A stretch of 64,000 nt of DNA, from positions 805,761 to 869,760 of the forward strand of contig MNCI01016384.1 in NCBI GenBank assembly GCA_015680685.1, in the 5' to 3' direction. Shown piece by piece: positions 46,081-57,865 of this stretch. The position numbers and the translations under genes are program-made. Positions within the stretch are counted from its first letter, which is position 1. Each line of letters starts with the position of its first letter. The notes under the pieces are model-generated. The model did no database searches. It had not been told where the DNA came from and saw only the letters and a list, made by a program, of their open reading frames with translations. The stretch comes from Gnetum montanum. Lineage: Eukaryota > Streptophyta > Gnetopsida > Gnetales > Gnetaceae.

Positions 46081-46682
46081 TGATTATCATCCATGTAAAA
46101 GTGTGTTTTCTTTAATGGAGCTAAAGCTAAAGACAAGACACTTATAAGAGATTCTCTCAACCTCTCTCAAATGCTTTCTCTTGCCTCTCACTCAAACACG
46201 TCTTGCACAAGCTCTTAAGAGACCTCTCAAATCTCTCTCTTTTTCTCTCTTTCTCAAGCCTTGGATTCTTGTTCATAGCTTCTATCATTTGATTTAATGT
46301 CCATTAAAATCTGCATTAGACATCTAAAGGAAACAATAGACGTCTATCCTGAGTATAGAGGATATCAAATTAGATGTCTTGGGGAAGACATCTTGTAGTA
46401 GATGCCTTGGCTGAGATGTCTAAAACATAGTTGGGATGTCTCACTTGCAATTGGGACGCCTTGCCTACAAGGCCAAAATACAAGGATGCTTGTTTCGAGG
46501 CTTGGAACCTTCAGAGAGATTTCCATGGCCCTCAAAACATCCTAAACTCATCAAAATAGCCCCAAAACACCCCCAAACATGGCAAAACACCTTGGAATCA
46601 TAACCAAAATGTTAACACGAGAAGACACACACATATCTAGATACATTAAGGATTACACAAGGACTGGGTGACATCCTCATCA
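46081..46682 (-). repeat. LTR of element G2, inverted relative to G1
   Basis: The minus strand from 46682 starts TGATGAGGATG and matches the first part of LTR G1, sharing for example GCTATTTTGATGAGTTTAGG and AAACAAGCAT. AGACATCT motifs are at 46318-46450. A minus-strand tract GAAGTTGTGGGCA borders it on the right, so an element with a minus-strand 3' LTR lies to the right. Confidence 0.55.
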
Positions 46683-47848
46683 TGCCCACAACTTCTTCAT
46701 CTATTACCTAACCCTCTAAAGGTTCAATTCCATCCTCTAGATCTATATTTTTCTCAAGTTTGAGATTTTTTTATCAATTCAATCATAGTTATGTTTCTTT
46801 TCTTCAATCATTTGTAGTTTTGCCCTCCATAAGAGGCCAACACTTCAACTCATGGATATAGCATTTTATTTTTCAGGAAAGGATTTGTAACCTTTTTACC
46901 ATATCCAAGTATTTTTCTTTTATTATTTTACGCTCATTTGCTCCTATTCTATACTTAGAGTTTTTTTTTTATCTCTTACATTGTATTTTATACTTAGTCA
47001 AATTTTCAGCATTTTATATTTAGTATTTTTCAACGCAAAAATTTTATCGTTTGAAGAGGAAACCAAAACCCTTTCTCTCATGTTAAAATTGTAGTGTTTT
47101 AATATTTTATGTTCTTTATCTATACTCTACACTTCATTTTTATTTAAACATTTACAACTTAATCTACATTTAGTTATCTTGACATTATAAAGCTTCACTT
47201 TTTCATTGTTCCCTATCATTCCTAGTTCATGTGCAATAGGCTAAGTCCATATTTGATTGGAGGATTCGTGCCCCTTCATTTCATAAGTGTTGCTTTATTA
47301 AGGGTTACATTGATCAAAAAATCATTTATAGTCGTGCACTAAATATCTTGATACTTAGTTGATGGAGATGTCCTTGTAGACATAAAAAGAACATTTTTGC
47401 AAGAATAGTACTAAGTGAAATCCTTTGACATTAGCACTTTCATTACTAGTCAATGCCAAAAAAAGTCTTTTTTCTAAAGAAAAATTCTCTTTAGAGATAG
47501 TGAATTTATTAGCATCTTCAAGTTTAAAAATATTTGTAAAAGAATAAGAACTTGTTGAAAAAGGTTTTATTTGTGCTTATTGAAAATTACCATTATTTAT
47601 CTTTTCCAAAAATTACTATTTTTTCTCATGAACTTTTTTATTGAAAAGAGAATAAATCCCAATAACGTGGCCTTTACAACACTAACACTTGCAACATTCT
47701 TGCAAATTGTAGTGTAATTTTCTAGGAAAAACACTACATACCTAACTTGAGTTTTAATTATGTCTTCCTTTGTTGTAAATCAATCTCTACAAAATAACGT
47801 ATGCATTGCACACCATCTTGTAATGTTTTTAATCCTATTTTAAGTATT
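46683..47848 (-). other. Probable internal sequence of element G2, unclassified
   Basis: AT-rich; no clear motif in either strand. It continues beyond insertion E at 56228 because the GTATT target duplication joins the two flanks. Confidence 0.35.
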
Positions 47849-48614
47849 TGATGAGTGCGAGGTACCCCTATGCTCAACCATACGAATACAAGAGTTTCAT
47901 GCATGATCTGGTCGAATTCCAAGAACTAAGTGCCTATGCCCCTTTGTGGAACAACAACGGGTTGGTTGATCATTGTCTTCCCAAACTTACTTGTATGTCA
48001 CAATTGTATGGTTAAGTAAGTTTGAGGCATATGATTTTTATATCTTTTATGCTTTTATGTCCTATGCTAATAAGGGAGGAGAGAGATAACTAAGTGACTA
48101 ATTTAACTTAACTACTGATTAACTAGGCTTTAACTAATCCTAACACCAGTATCCGTTCTCACTTTCCGTACACATCCTAAACTAGTGCAACACTATTGGG
48201 ATTACCAAACGTTAGTCGTTACTGGGTTACCAAGTGTTACATGCATGCTCAAAGTGATCGTACTGAGTGTATTTTAATGATTTGCTTAATTGATCAAAAT
48301 GAATTGCTATGCTAATAACAGAAATGTAAAGTGCATAAAATAAAACAAATGCATAAGAAAATAAAATAAAAGAAATGAGTAAGAAAAAAAATCTCAAGTG
48401 CTGCAAGGATGAATCAAAGAGCTTGTTTTTATTGCCATACACAAGGTGTGCTCAAGTACACAATGCTCGAATAAAGATCCATCCACACTTCAACCTCCTA
48501 CTGCAGGCACTTGGAAAATACTCTAACCTTTAAACAAACTACAAGAGTTTTGTTACTTGACTGCTACAAGACCTCCTTCTTCTAAATTCCTCCCTATTGT
48601 GCACCTAGGCACTA

Positions 48615-48622
48615 TATTTATA
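48615..48622 (-). promoter_or_regulatory. TATA box of LTR E
   Basis: TATAAATA on the minus strand, next to the palindrome array. It is absent from the 5' LTR of E because of the N-marked loss there. Confidence 0.7.
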
Positions 48623-48644
48623 GGTCCAAGAGTAACCCAAGAAT

Positions 48645-48780
48645 AACCGCTCTAATAATAACCACTCTAATAATTAGAGTAACTGCTCTAATAATTAGAG
48701 TAACTACTCTAATAATAACCACTCTAATACTAACCACTTTGATAATTAGAGTAACCACTCTAATTATTAGAGTAACCAAT
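48645..48780 (-). repeat. CTCTAATAATTAGAG array in U3 of LTR E
   Basis: Alternating CTCTAATAATTAGAGTAAC and ACTCTAATAATAACC units, the same motif type as LTR B in opposite orientation. Confidence 0.8.
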
Positions 48781-48787
48781 CTCATCA

Positions 48788-48827
48788 TACCCCTACGACT
48801 GAATGAAAACTTGTCCTCGAGTTCCTT
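48788..48827 (-). other. Polypurine tract and pre-LTR block of element E
   Basis: The minus strand reads CTCGAGGACAAG, a 14-base spacer, then GTCGTAGGGGTA before the LTR. It is the least decayed of the three copies. Confidence 0.7.
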
Positions 48828-50760
48828 ACAAAATATTGGAAAGGTATGGAATTATTGACTAATTGATAACTAACAATGGAATAGGATGACAGACTCAACG
48901 TGCCTAGTGAACGAATCAATAAACATATTACAACATTAGTATTCATGACCATTGTGGTGAACACTCATTCATAAATGACATCCAAGCCTTTATTTGGTAG
49001 CTTGTAGAGAAAGAGAGAGAAAGAAAATGAAGCATGTTGCCGCTAATGCTAAGATCACGCCTTCCATTGTTTATCCATAGCCACGCCACCAAACTTACTC
49101 CTTTCATAAATGCTCCAGTTCCAGTCCATCCTAAGTGCTTCCTCCAAGCCAAGTCCATTGTTTGTATGATTGCCATCTGCACACACAACACAGTCATAAA
49201 TGAGTAAGGATAGATAAACCACAATGCAATTGATACCTTGCCTCGATATGAAGCATGTTGGTTGAGTTGTGGTTATGGCAGAAACTAGTTCAGAGATTTA
49301 TCACAAGTGACTACCCAAGGTGTAGGGGTTAGGCAAATAGTAAAATGAAGAAAATTGAAAAATTTGTGCTAGGTCCCTTACAACTAAGAGTGAACCTTTG
49401 GTAGCTATAAGATGGAAAAATATGAGAAACAAGAAAGATGGGAAAACATAACAATGACAACACTAATAAAATGGATGTCATGGATGAGAATGAAATAAGA
49501 TATGATTAATTGCAAGAAATGTTTAAGGAAAAGAACTTAACAATTGCACCAAAAAGGAATGCCAGTGGATTCTCCCCAAAGCAAACTCATTCCCTTTATG
49601 CCCTAACAAACCCACAAACCAAAAAGTTTGTGGGCTCTAGGAATGTCATTTAGAAGCAAGAGTTAAAAACTTACCCATAAGAATTCACCAAAGAAAAACA
49701 ATGTATCAACCTAGAAAAGACTAATGATAAAGCCGACAATGAGGTGGAAAATCGGAAGAAAGATCGAGAGGAGAGAATGGAATGGAATCCAAAGAACAAG
49801 GTTGTGTAAAGCCCCTTGTGTACTATATGGTTAATATAACTGAGTAGAACTCATCCCAAATCTAGACTCAAACAAACCACATCTAGTGACCTCGCATCAA
49901 TACACTTGACCAATCCATCCATCTGAAGTAACAAGAATGCTTCCACAAAAAGTTACCACCATTCCAAAGAGAGCGAGATGGAGAAGTAGGAAGCAAGAAA
50001 GGGCCTTAGTTAAAGGGAACCTTCAGGCATGGGTAACATATCTTTATAGTTCCATAACACGTTTTTTTTTCTTTTTTTTTTGGTCTAAGGGGTGTGTTTT
50101 GAATTCTCATTTTGTTGTTGTTTTTTTTTTTTGAATGGGAACTACACCATGCAAAGACTTATTTTTATTCACTCAGCTTCCCAATTTTTGAACAATGTCA
50201 GAATGGCAGATAACCCAAGAAAAAGCATCCAAGCACCCAAGACAATGGCCAGCACAAATGCATCGAATCCCCTTGAAGTCACACCCTTTTCATCCTTTGA
50301 GTCTTTCCTTGGTTTGAAAAGTACCCAACCACCAATTCATTAAAATTTTACTTAGAAAAAAGGGACTATACAATTCCAAGCCAAAGGAGACCATAGAGTT
50401 GTATGGATGAGTGGACAGCGTGGACTCATTGCCTATTTTACCAAAAGAACCATACCTTAATATCAGCATCATAATTCAAAGGTAAAAACCAAACATTAGT
50501 AATCAATATGATATAATTCAATCCACCAACATGAGTACTTATTAGATGATGAATAAAATTAGTCAAGCAAACAAAGAAATAGTAAAAATATGAACGATGG
50601 TGTAAAAAAAATAAGAAAAGTTGAAAGAATGTGTAAAACAAAAATTCAAAAAGAATTGAGGGCCTAGAATAGTTAGCATAGGTGGCTATCTCCCCCATGA
50701 CTAAGTTGGAAGGAGGAGATCCGAAATAGTGAGCAAGGTTGTTCATCAACAGAGGTAACA
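48828..50760 (-). other. Post-pol region of element E
   Basis: Conserved with 19940-21886 of B in reverse complement. No intact gene. A short membrane-type frame (about 50169-50336) parallels 20367-20534. Confidence 0.6.
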
Positions 50761-51145
50761 TGTGTACTGGCTGTCCTAAGCTCATGGAAAGGTTTGTTTG
50801 TTGTACATTGACCAATAGTTTCTTATCTGGGCTCTTAGGTTTGTATATTGTCATGGCCCCTAAAGGAAAAGCTGCATAAATAATATAAGGTCCTTTCCAC
50901 AGTGTTTGAAATTTAGTACGTTGTGGTACATGTGTGGGATTCCAATAGAGAACCTTATCTCCCAGTTGATATTTAACTTTCCTAATCCTTAGGTCATGAC
51001 GTTGTTTCTTGAATGCCTTGTGCAACTTGTTAGATGACAGGGCAGCTAGTCAATTTTCATCTAGCAAGTTAAGGGTTACTAAGCGTTGTTTCTATGCTAG
51101 ATCAAGTTCAAGGTTGAGGTCACATGCCATGGATAGTGTACATAG
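50761..51145 (-). pseudogene. Integrase C-terminal part of element E; core deleted
   Basis: HKAFKKQRHDLRIRKVKYQL, GDKVLYWNPTHVPQRTKFQ, LWKGPYIIYAAFPLGAM and TIYKPKSPDKKLLVNVQQ form the C-terminal (GPF/GPY) region. At about 51145 the minus-strand frame passes straight from the end of reverse transcriptase (FLGHTGY) into this segment. The RNase H, zinc-binding domain and catalytic core are therefore absent, and E cannot integrate by itself. Confidence 0.75.
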
Positions 51146-52105
51146 GTAGCCAGTATGTCCAAGGAATGACTGAATATCTTTGATAGTTTCCAGTTGATGG
51201 GTAATTCCCTGGATAACTTTGATTTTCTTGGGGTCTACCTCTATCCCTGTGTGTGAGATTTTGTGCCCTAGTTGGACCATCAAATGGCTTTTCTGCCAGT
51301 TGATTCTCAAATTTTTTTCTACACATCTTTTTAACACTTTCTCCAACCGGTCCAAGGCTTGATCAAAGTTTGCTCCATAGGTGAAGAAATCGTCCATAAA
51401 GACTTCTACACCATTTCCTATCTACTATTGGAAGATTCTTCGAAATAGTCATTGAAATGTTGCAAGGGCATTGCACAAGCCAAACGACATCTAGTTGTAT
51501 GCAAACGTTCCCCAAGGATTGGTGAACGTAGTCTTGGCTTGGTCTTCTAGGGCTATTTTTATTTGATTATATCCACTATATCCATCCAAAAAACTGTAGT
51601 AGCGATGCCCTGCGATGGTGTCTAACACTTGGTCAAAAAATGGCAACGGAAAGTGATCTTTGAATGTTGCCATATTCAGTAGCCTGAAATCTATGCACAC
51701 CCTCCATTTTTCTCCCTTTTTAGGCATAATAACTAAGGGGCTAACCCATTCGCTATCAGCAATGGGGTATATGAACCCAACCTTGAGAAGTTGTTCAATT
51801 TCTTCCCTGGCTAGCTTCAGCTTTGGGTTCAAACACCTCTGCAATTGTCTTTGAGGCTTCATGGAGGGGTCGGTGTAAAGCCTATGTTGGCATATCCTAG
51901 GATCTATTCTAGTTAATTTGGGATATGAATAAGAGAAGGCTTTTGACCATCTATTGATTACCTTCAGCATTTCTTCTTTCTGTTGAGGAGAAATCTTAGT
52001 GTTGATAATTACCGATTTTCCATTTTTAAGGAATGTGTATTCCATACCGATGGGCAATGGTTTCAACTTGAGGGGCTCCTGCTTAAATTTCTCATGGATT
52101 TTCAA
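51146..52105 (-). pseudogene. Reverse transcriptase of element E
   Basis: A 204-residue open frame (51491-52105) holds CLNPKLKLAREEIEQLLKVG, WRVCIDFRLLN, HFPLPFFDQVLDTIA and FLDGYSGYNQIKIALED, then a stop. After a short damaged stretch with the FGLCN region, the frame 51092-51397 opens with MDDFFTYGANFDQALDR (catalytic Asp-Asp kept) and GHKISHTGIEVDPKKI. It then ends at the deletion after FLGHTGY. Better preserved than B. Confidence 0.85.
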
Positions 52106-52366
52106 CTTCCCCTAGTTAACATTTTCAAGGTTAAGACTTGGAAGTTGGTAGTGGACTTGCTCTAATGCATCTATGCTATCAATATAAGCACAAGTCAAAC
52201 CCTCAGTTGGTTCCATGCATATGAGTGAACTACTTTTTTAATCAGCTGTCAGCCACTGGGTGCCTTCCTGTTGTGTGGCTACTGCATGCAGGCATCTTTG
52301 TATGTTAATCACTTGTGCACACTGATTTCATGTAGGCAATCTTAAACTTTGCACAAACCATTACCT

Positions 52367-53110
52367 CTACATGCAATTACACCCTGTGTCACTATATGCA
52401 ATGCATAGAAATTTCTTCTTCTTGATCTTTCTAAATGTGTTTTCCTTTGATATTTTTAGGGAAAGATCATGGATTCCTAGGTGTGCGTCGATGGTGCTTC
52501 GCCATGCTCTTCCCATTATGATTAGGAAGTCCCCTCTACCATTATTTACCTGAATCACTAGGAAGTCAGCTGGGTATGACCACCCACAAACAGTGGTAAC
52601 AATGTCTTCCACCAGTCCCAATGGGATAGTAATGGACTGGTTGGCCAACTCTAGATGGATGTTGCTCTTTTTTAATGGAGGTAGGTTCCACACCTTGTAC
52701 ATTTCTTGAGAAATCAAGTTGACACCGAAACCTGAATCCAAAAGAGCCTTGCATGATGCATTTCTAGTAATTTGTAAGTATATCAGAGGACTCCCAGGAT
52801 TAGATAATTTCTTGGAAAGGTGGCTAGCTTTGATCCAATCAATGATGGCATGTGTTAGCATGACTGTATGCGTTGAGTGCAGTGGTTGATTTGAAGGAGG
52901 CTCCAAAGTTTTGATTGATACTGAGGCATCTAAGGAATCAACCACTTGTGATTGCAAGGGCTTAGTTGGTTTGTTGGTTCTAAAGAAAGGTCTTTTCTTT
53001 ATGTGGTTGTTGGAATCAACAGTAGGTTGAGAGTTAACAACCCCCGTGGCGTTACGTTGTTGCAGCTAGGTAGGTATTTCACGTTGCATTATGGGAGAAA
53101 GTGGTAGTAG
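52367..53110 (-). pseudogene. Aspartic protease of element E
   Basis: A 196-residue open frame from 52957 with active-site LLDSGFGVNLISQEMYK, then IPLGLVEDIVTTVCGW, PADFLVIQV and IIMGRAWRSTIDA. The Asp-Ser-Gly triad is kept. It matches B at 16518-17210 over its length. It would mature Gag-Pol; upstream the frame joins the Gln-rich end of Gag. Confidence 0.8.
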
Positions 53111-55386
53111 AGCTATTGGTGAAAGAGATGTAGTCGGATGAGAAGGATGATATGCTTATGGAATATCACCCCTAAAAGAGGGAGTCCCATAATACTCATG
53201 GGCTTGCTAGTGAGGTTGAGGAGTGATGTGACCAATAGAGTCATGTGGGGAGATTGGCTGCTGCACGTAATATCCATATGGGTCAAGTTGCTGGTAAGGA
53301 TACTGTTGCCTTGGTGGTGGCATTCCCCATGATTGTGGGCATTGACACTGTTGATATTGCTCAATCAGTTGTGGTGGAGTTCCACTAGGATAATACGTTA
53401 AGGGTTGGTGAAACTATCTTGGGTTACCTTGAGGGTAAGCTAACCTTTGGGGTGTTTGCCTTTTGTTTAATTATGGGTTGAGTGCATACACCCCAGACTC
53501 CTGTAGATGTGAGATCATAGGGCAACATCCCTTAGGATGGTCGTATTGACATATCTCACATCCACTATCATTGTTTGTTTCCAAATCCACAAACTCTTCA
53601 ATGATGATAACTTTGCCCTTATCCTTTCTACGTGCATGTTCAGCTTCTCTCTTTTGTCTTTTTTCGCGATCACTACCTTGCTCTCTAGACTCCTCTACTA
53701 TTTTAAGAATAGTTTGAAATTTATTGTCTAGGGAATCCCACATTTAGTCTACCTTTGTCAAAAATTTTGATGTCATCTTTTGGATAGGTAAAGTTTTCCT
53801 ATTCACCATCTCTTTGAGTGGTGACTCTTCTTCATCCTCACAAAATCTTACTCCCCTCTTCTAGAGGGAAGGATCTCGATTATACTCTTTCACACTTTCT
53901 CTCTTTCGTAGTTCACCTTCTTCCTTAGCAATAGTCTTTGAATTTGATGGGACCTAAGCTTGGATAGTCTCCCTTGGGCATAAGTCTCAAGGGTTCTTCT
54001 CGTTTCATGCCTAAGCCCATCTATGAGATGGCGCAGTTGATCCCTTTGCGAATAACCATGGCTAGGACAATGGTGTAACAGTGCATAATATTGGCCCATG
54101 GCAGCATCCAAGGGTTCATGTCCTCCTTGTTTCTAGCATTGAATTTTCTTTCGCAAGTTAGACACTCGGGAGTACATTTGGTACTTGTCATTAAATAGTT
54201 CTAACATAGTACTCCACCTATGAATGAATTCCAATTCTAAAGATCGATACCAGCTTTTCACTTCTTTAACTAATGTTTGTGGGAACAACTTAAGTTTTTT
54301 CCATTCATTCTCTATGTTTTGTAAGGCACACGCATCATGGAATGCTTGTAAATGATCTTGAGGATTAGCATTGTATCCCCCTTCAAATCGTGGGATATTG
54401 TTCATATCTAATCTCTTGATCCTACTATCTTTCTGATGCCTTGTTGGAATTCTGACAGTCTCAATTCTGTCTAACATACTTTGAGTAGCGAGTAGGGGTT
54501 CATCGTGATCGTCTTGTCCATGGCGTCTATGATGCCTATGTTGTTTCCTACTCTCCCTTCTTCTATGTTGTGACTCTCTAGAGTCCCCTTGTCCCCTTTC
54601 CTGGCTGTTTCATCTATGACTTCCACTTGGCCTACCTTTATCCCCATGGTCTTTTTCTTTATGACTGTGTCCAAATGCTGAAGGAGAGGGTGAAGGAGAT
54701 GATGAAAGTGAAGAAGAAGAAGAACGGTTACCATGACGATGTTTACTACCTTCTCTTCTATAGTCTCGGCCCCGATCACGATTGCGATCAAAATGTCCAC
54801 CTTTATCATGAGTTTGTGTCCCTTTTTTAGATCCTTTGTGCCCATGGGTATCAGAACCTAGGTTATGAATAGTGGAATAAAGGTTCTGATATGCAACCCC
54901 TTGGCCAAAGTCAAGGGGAGGAACATCGTTGTGTGGGCGACTGCCTGAGGTAGGTTCACCATCCTCATTTTCACTTAAGACATGTGGGACATCTTGGGAC
55001 CACTTACCCTTCAAAGACTTATGATGTATGTCCTGTTGCAAGTCCCTTTGACATTGTGCCTCTGTGGGATGGTATTCTCTCAAGTCATGGTCTTGCACAA
55101 CGTATTCTGTGTATAAGTGTGGCATGTCAATTCGTATGAGAACATGAAGAAGCATGCTCAGGACTGAACGAGCGGGAAGTAACACTATGTTACCTTCTAA
55201 GTCTCGCCAATGCAGTTGTTCATCTTGATGGAGGATAAAGGTGAAGTCTAGTATATATTCATTGGGATGAATATATACCACTCGAACTTGTTGAGGGATT
55301 GGCAGATTATCATATGTACTATGCCTCCGATTGTTTCCTATTTTAGACCTAGGCGATGAGGCATTTTCATACGAAGAAGGAGACAT
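53111..55386 (-). pseudogene. gag of element E (best preserved of the family)
   Basis: ATG 55386 opens 258 residues: MSPSSYENASSPRSK, VVYIHPNEYILDFTFILHQ, LEGNIVLLPARSV, then a charged linker and a Ser-rich run (RSSSSSLSSSPSPSPSAFG). A shift at about 54610 leads to the capsid frames 54133-54477 (FEGGYNANPQDHLQAFHDAC, WYRSLELEFIHRW) and 53890-54111 (MGQYYALLHHCPSHGYSQ). A knuckle-like CEICQYDHPKGCCP lies in 53471-53743, followed by a Gln/Pro/Tyr-rich tail. The small number of breaks shows the original gene order clearly. Confidence 0.8.
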
Positions 55387-55507
55387 GATTGTCTATTCAA
55401 TGTGTAATGTATTCTTATTTATTATTTTTTTCTCAATCAACCCTAAAGGTTCGTTCCAACAATGTGAATGATTTCCTATGTGCTAGTTAGCGCACAAACA
55501 ACTAAGT

Positions 55508-55524
55508 CCCTAGCAACGGTGCCA
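55508..55524 (-). other. Primer binding site of element E (tRNA-Asp type)
   Basis: The minus strand reads TGGCACCGTTGCTAGGG, matching the tRNA-Asp complement at 14 of 17 positions, one base from the LTR. Confidence 0.8.
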
Positions 55525-55525
55525 A

Positions 55526-56227
55526 TGATGAGTGGCAAGGTACCCCTACGCTCAACCATATGAATACAAGTGTTTCATGCACGATCCGGTCGAATTCCAA
55601 GGACTAAGTGCCTATGCATCTTTGTGGAACAAGGACGGGTTGGTTGATCGTTGTCTTCCCAAACTTACTTGTATGTCATGATTGTATGGTTAAGTAAGTT
55701 TGAGGCATATGATTTTTATATCTTTTATGCTTTTATGTCCTATGCTAATAAGGGAGGAGAGAGATAACTAAGTAACTAATTTACCTTAACTACTGATTAA
55801 CTAGGCTTTAACTAATCTTAACACTAGTATCCGTTCTCACTTGCTGTACACATCCTGAACTAGTGCAACACTACTGGGATTACCAAACGCTAGTCGTTAC
55901 TGGGTTACCAAGTGTTACACGCATGCTTGAAGTGATTGTACTGAGTGTATTTTAATGATTTGCTTAATTAATCAAAATGAATTGCTATGCTAATAACAAA
56001 AATGTAAAGTGCATAAAATAAAATAAATGCATAAGAAAATAAAATAAAATAAATGANAATAATAACCACTCTAATAATTAGAATAACTACTTTAATAATA
56101 ACCACTCTAATAATTAGAGTAACTACTCTAATAATAACCACTCTAATTATTAGAGTAACCGCTCTAATAATTAGAGTAACTACTCTAATAATAACCACTC
56201 TAATAATTAGAGTAACCACTCTCATCA
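55526..56227 (-). repeat. 5' LTR of element E, with internal loss at an N
   Basis: 702 bp, TGATGAG to CTCATCA. Against the 939-bp 3' LTR it lacks about 240 bp, including the TATA box, exactly where one N stands (56057). The palindrome array follows at 56058-56222. Confidence 0.85.
56057..56057. other. Single N, probable assembly collapse
   Basis: It joins LTR text before the R region directly to the palindrome array, with about 240 bp missing compared with 47849-48787. Confidence 0.8.
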
Positions 56228-56600
56228 GTATTGTATCAATTATGCTAATGATTTCACTTTCAACACTTTGAAAAATAAGAGGAAACTTTTCTCTAATCCA
56301 ATCTAGCAAAGAAATTTAGAATAATTAAAAGAATTGAAATCAAAATACACTTTCCATTTCTAATTGTTCTAATCCATAAAAACTTTAAGGTCCAAGAATT
56401 TCTCAAGCCTTTTAGAATTGGCTAGTTTAACAAGCAAAAAAGATTTAGAAAAATTGCAGGATGGGATAAGGGGATACCTTATAAAATAATAATGTATAGA
56501 AAGTATTTAATTTTTTGTGTAATGCTTTTCAAAAATAGAGAGTTGGCCTTAAGCCTTATGGCTACTAAAGTATTAATCTGCATTTCCATTTTCACTTAAG
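56228..56600. other. Right flank of insertion E, unclassified
   Basis: Begins with the GTATT target duplication. AT-rich, no reading frame. It probably continues the sequence broken at 47848. Confidence 0.4.
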
Positions 56601-56606
56601 CATCCT

Positions 56607-56998
56607 AAGGGAAAGGGAAATGGAAAATTTCGATCACAATAAGACATGGGCATCACACTCTTAACCCTATCTTATATGTTGCAAAGAAAAGGAAGCCATG
56701 CTGGAGCTTTTTTGATTTGAAGCTACGCCATGTAACCATCAGATGGAGAAGGAAATGGAAAATCTCAATCGCAATAAGACAAAGGAATCACACCCTTAAC
56801 CCTATCCTATACCTTGCAAAGAAAAGGGAGCCATGTTAGAACTTCTTTGATTTGAAGCTTCCCCCTATGAAGAAAAGGGAAATGGAAAATTTCAATAGCA
56901 ATAAGACAAAAGCATCGTACTCTTAATCCTATCCTATGCGTTGCAAAGAAAAGGGAGTTATTTGGATTGAAGCTACCCGCATGCAACCATCAGATGGG
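56607..56998 (+). repeat. Three tandem repeats upstream of the ENT-domain gene
   Basis: GGAAATGGAA starts at 56616, 56751 and 56878 (periods 135 and 127). Each copy continues through AATAAGAC, CTTAA-CCTATC, TTGCAAAGAAAAG and GATTTGAAGCT-like text. No coding. Confidence 0.8.
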
Positions 56999-57865
56999 AC
57001 CTGGCCATTGGCTGTTAATGAGATTGGTATAATCGACCAACTTTTCCCGTAATAATTACAAACAAAAAAACTTAATGAGCCACCGCAACCATTATTGTAG
57101 TTACATGCATCCATGCATGATAGATGCCATCAACACGTTGGACCATAAATACCATGAACACGGGCATGGCCAAGGCAGACAGCACCTCCACTGCCAAGGA
57201 TAGAGAATGTCAGTACAGTATCATCATCATCATCCAACATGAGGGGCTGCCTGTAAACTTTCATGACACAAGGGATGAACATAAACAATAATAGTAATAA
57301 AAATAGGAACCAGTACTAGGGCCCAGCTGAAGCCATATCGAAATCTTATCTGTCTTGAGGCTCTTGTAAATTTCAAGCCACGTCGTCACTGGGTCACAAA
57401 GATTTAGAAAATCAAGTTCAGTTCTTTGTCTGTTTTTAGTGCTCGTTCTGGTTTGAAAATAAATGCATGCCAAAATGGGTTTGAAGAGTAAATGCAAAAA
57501 CCCATGGCTGATTCTGATTACCGGCTCACATCAAACAGTTACTACGAGATAAGTTTCCCCGTTACTCATACCCAAAACAAAGCTATTTGCTCTGGACCAA
57601 CATATCATGATGATGAGTACGATGATGGTGCTCATGAAGCGAGGCATGAGCATGGAAATGCATGGTTGATGTCCAATCGCATCTTGGAATGGCAAACGTT
57701 ACCACTACAAGTAGAGCTCTCGAGTTCCTCCCCTTTCCTGCATGAACGAACGAGAACATTTTTTATGTTTTTTGTTTCAATTTGTTTGGCTCTCTGCATT
57801 TGTTTTTGGGTCTGGTGCTTGAGCTGCTCATGGCTTGTCTGTGAATCAATGATATGATATGGTGA
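56999..57865 (+). other. Region upstream of the ENT-domain gene, possible promoter
   Basis: Higher GC than the retroelements. It contains CATAAATACC at 57144 and a CATCAT run at 57225. A 121-residue frame at 57492-57857 has no recognised motif and ends in a hydrophobic segment. I treat it as non-coding or 5' untranslated, with low confidence. Confidence 0.35.

Larger units (their letters stand above)
47849..48787 (-). repeat. 3' LTR of element E
   Basis: 939 bp between TGATGAG and CTCATCA. The CTCTAATAATTAGAG array is at about 48645-48780 and the TATA box on the minus strand at 48615-48622. It is the complete copy against which the 5' LTR can be judged. Confidence 0.9.
47849..56227 (-). mobile_element. 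Element E: Ty3/Gypsy retrotransposon, Tat/Athila type, both LTRs, perfect target duplication
   Basis: Minus strand, 8.38 kb. 5' LTR 55526-56227 (shortened at an N), primer site, gag from 55386 down, protease, reverse transcriptase, C-terminal integrase remnant, post-pol region, pre-LTR block and 3' LTR 47849-48787. The flanks are GTATT on both sides. Longer open frames and fewer stops than in A or B make it the youngest of this family here. RNase H and most of integrase are missing. Confidence 0.92.

Noticed and set aside
54471-54845. Met/Lys/Ile-rich frame in E
   Set aside because: Overlaps the gag linker in another frame. The gag frame has the conserved residues.
57492-57857. 121-residue frame upstream of the ENT gene
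   Set aside because: No recognised motif, no splice context, ends in a simple hydrophobic stretch. Kept only as possible 5' region.
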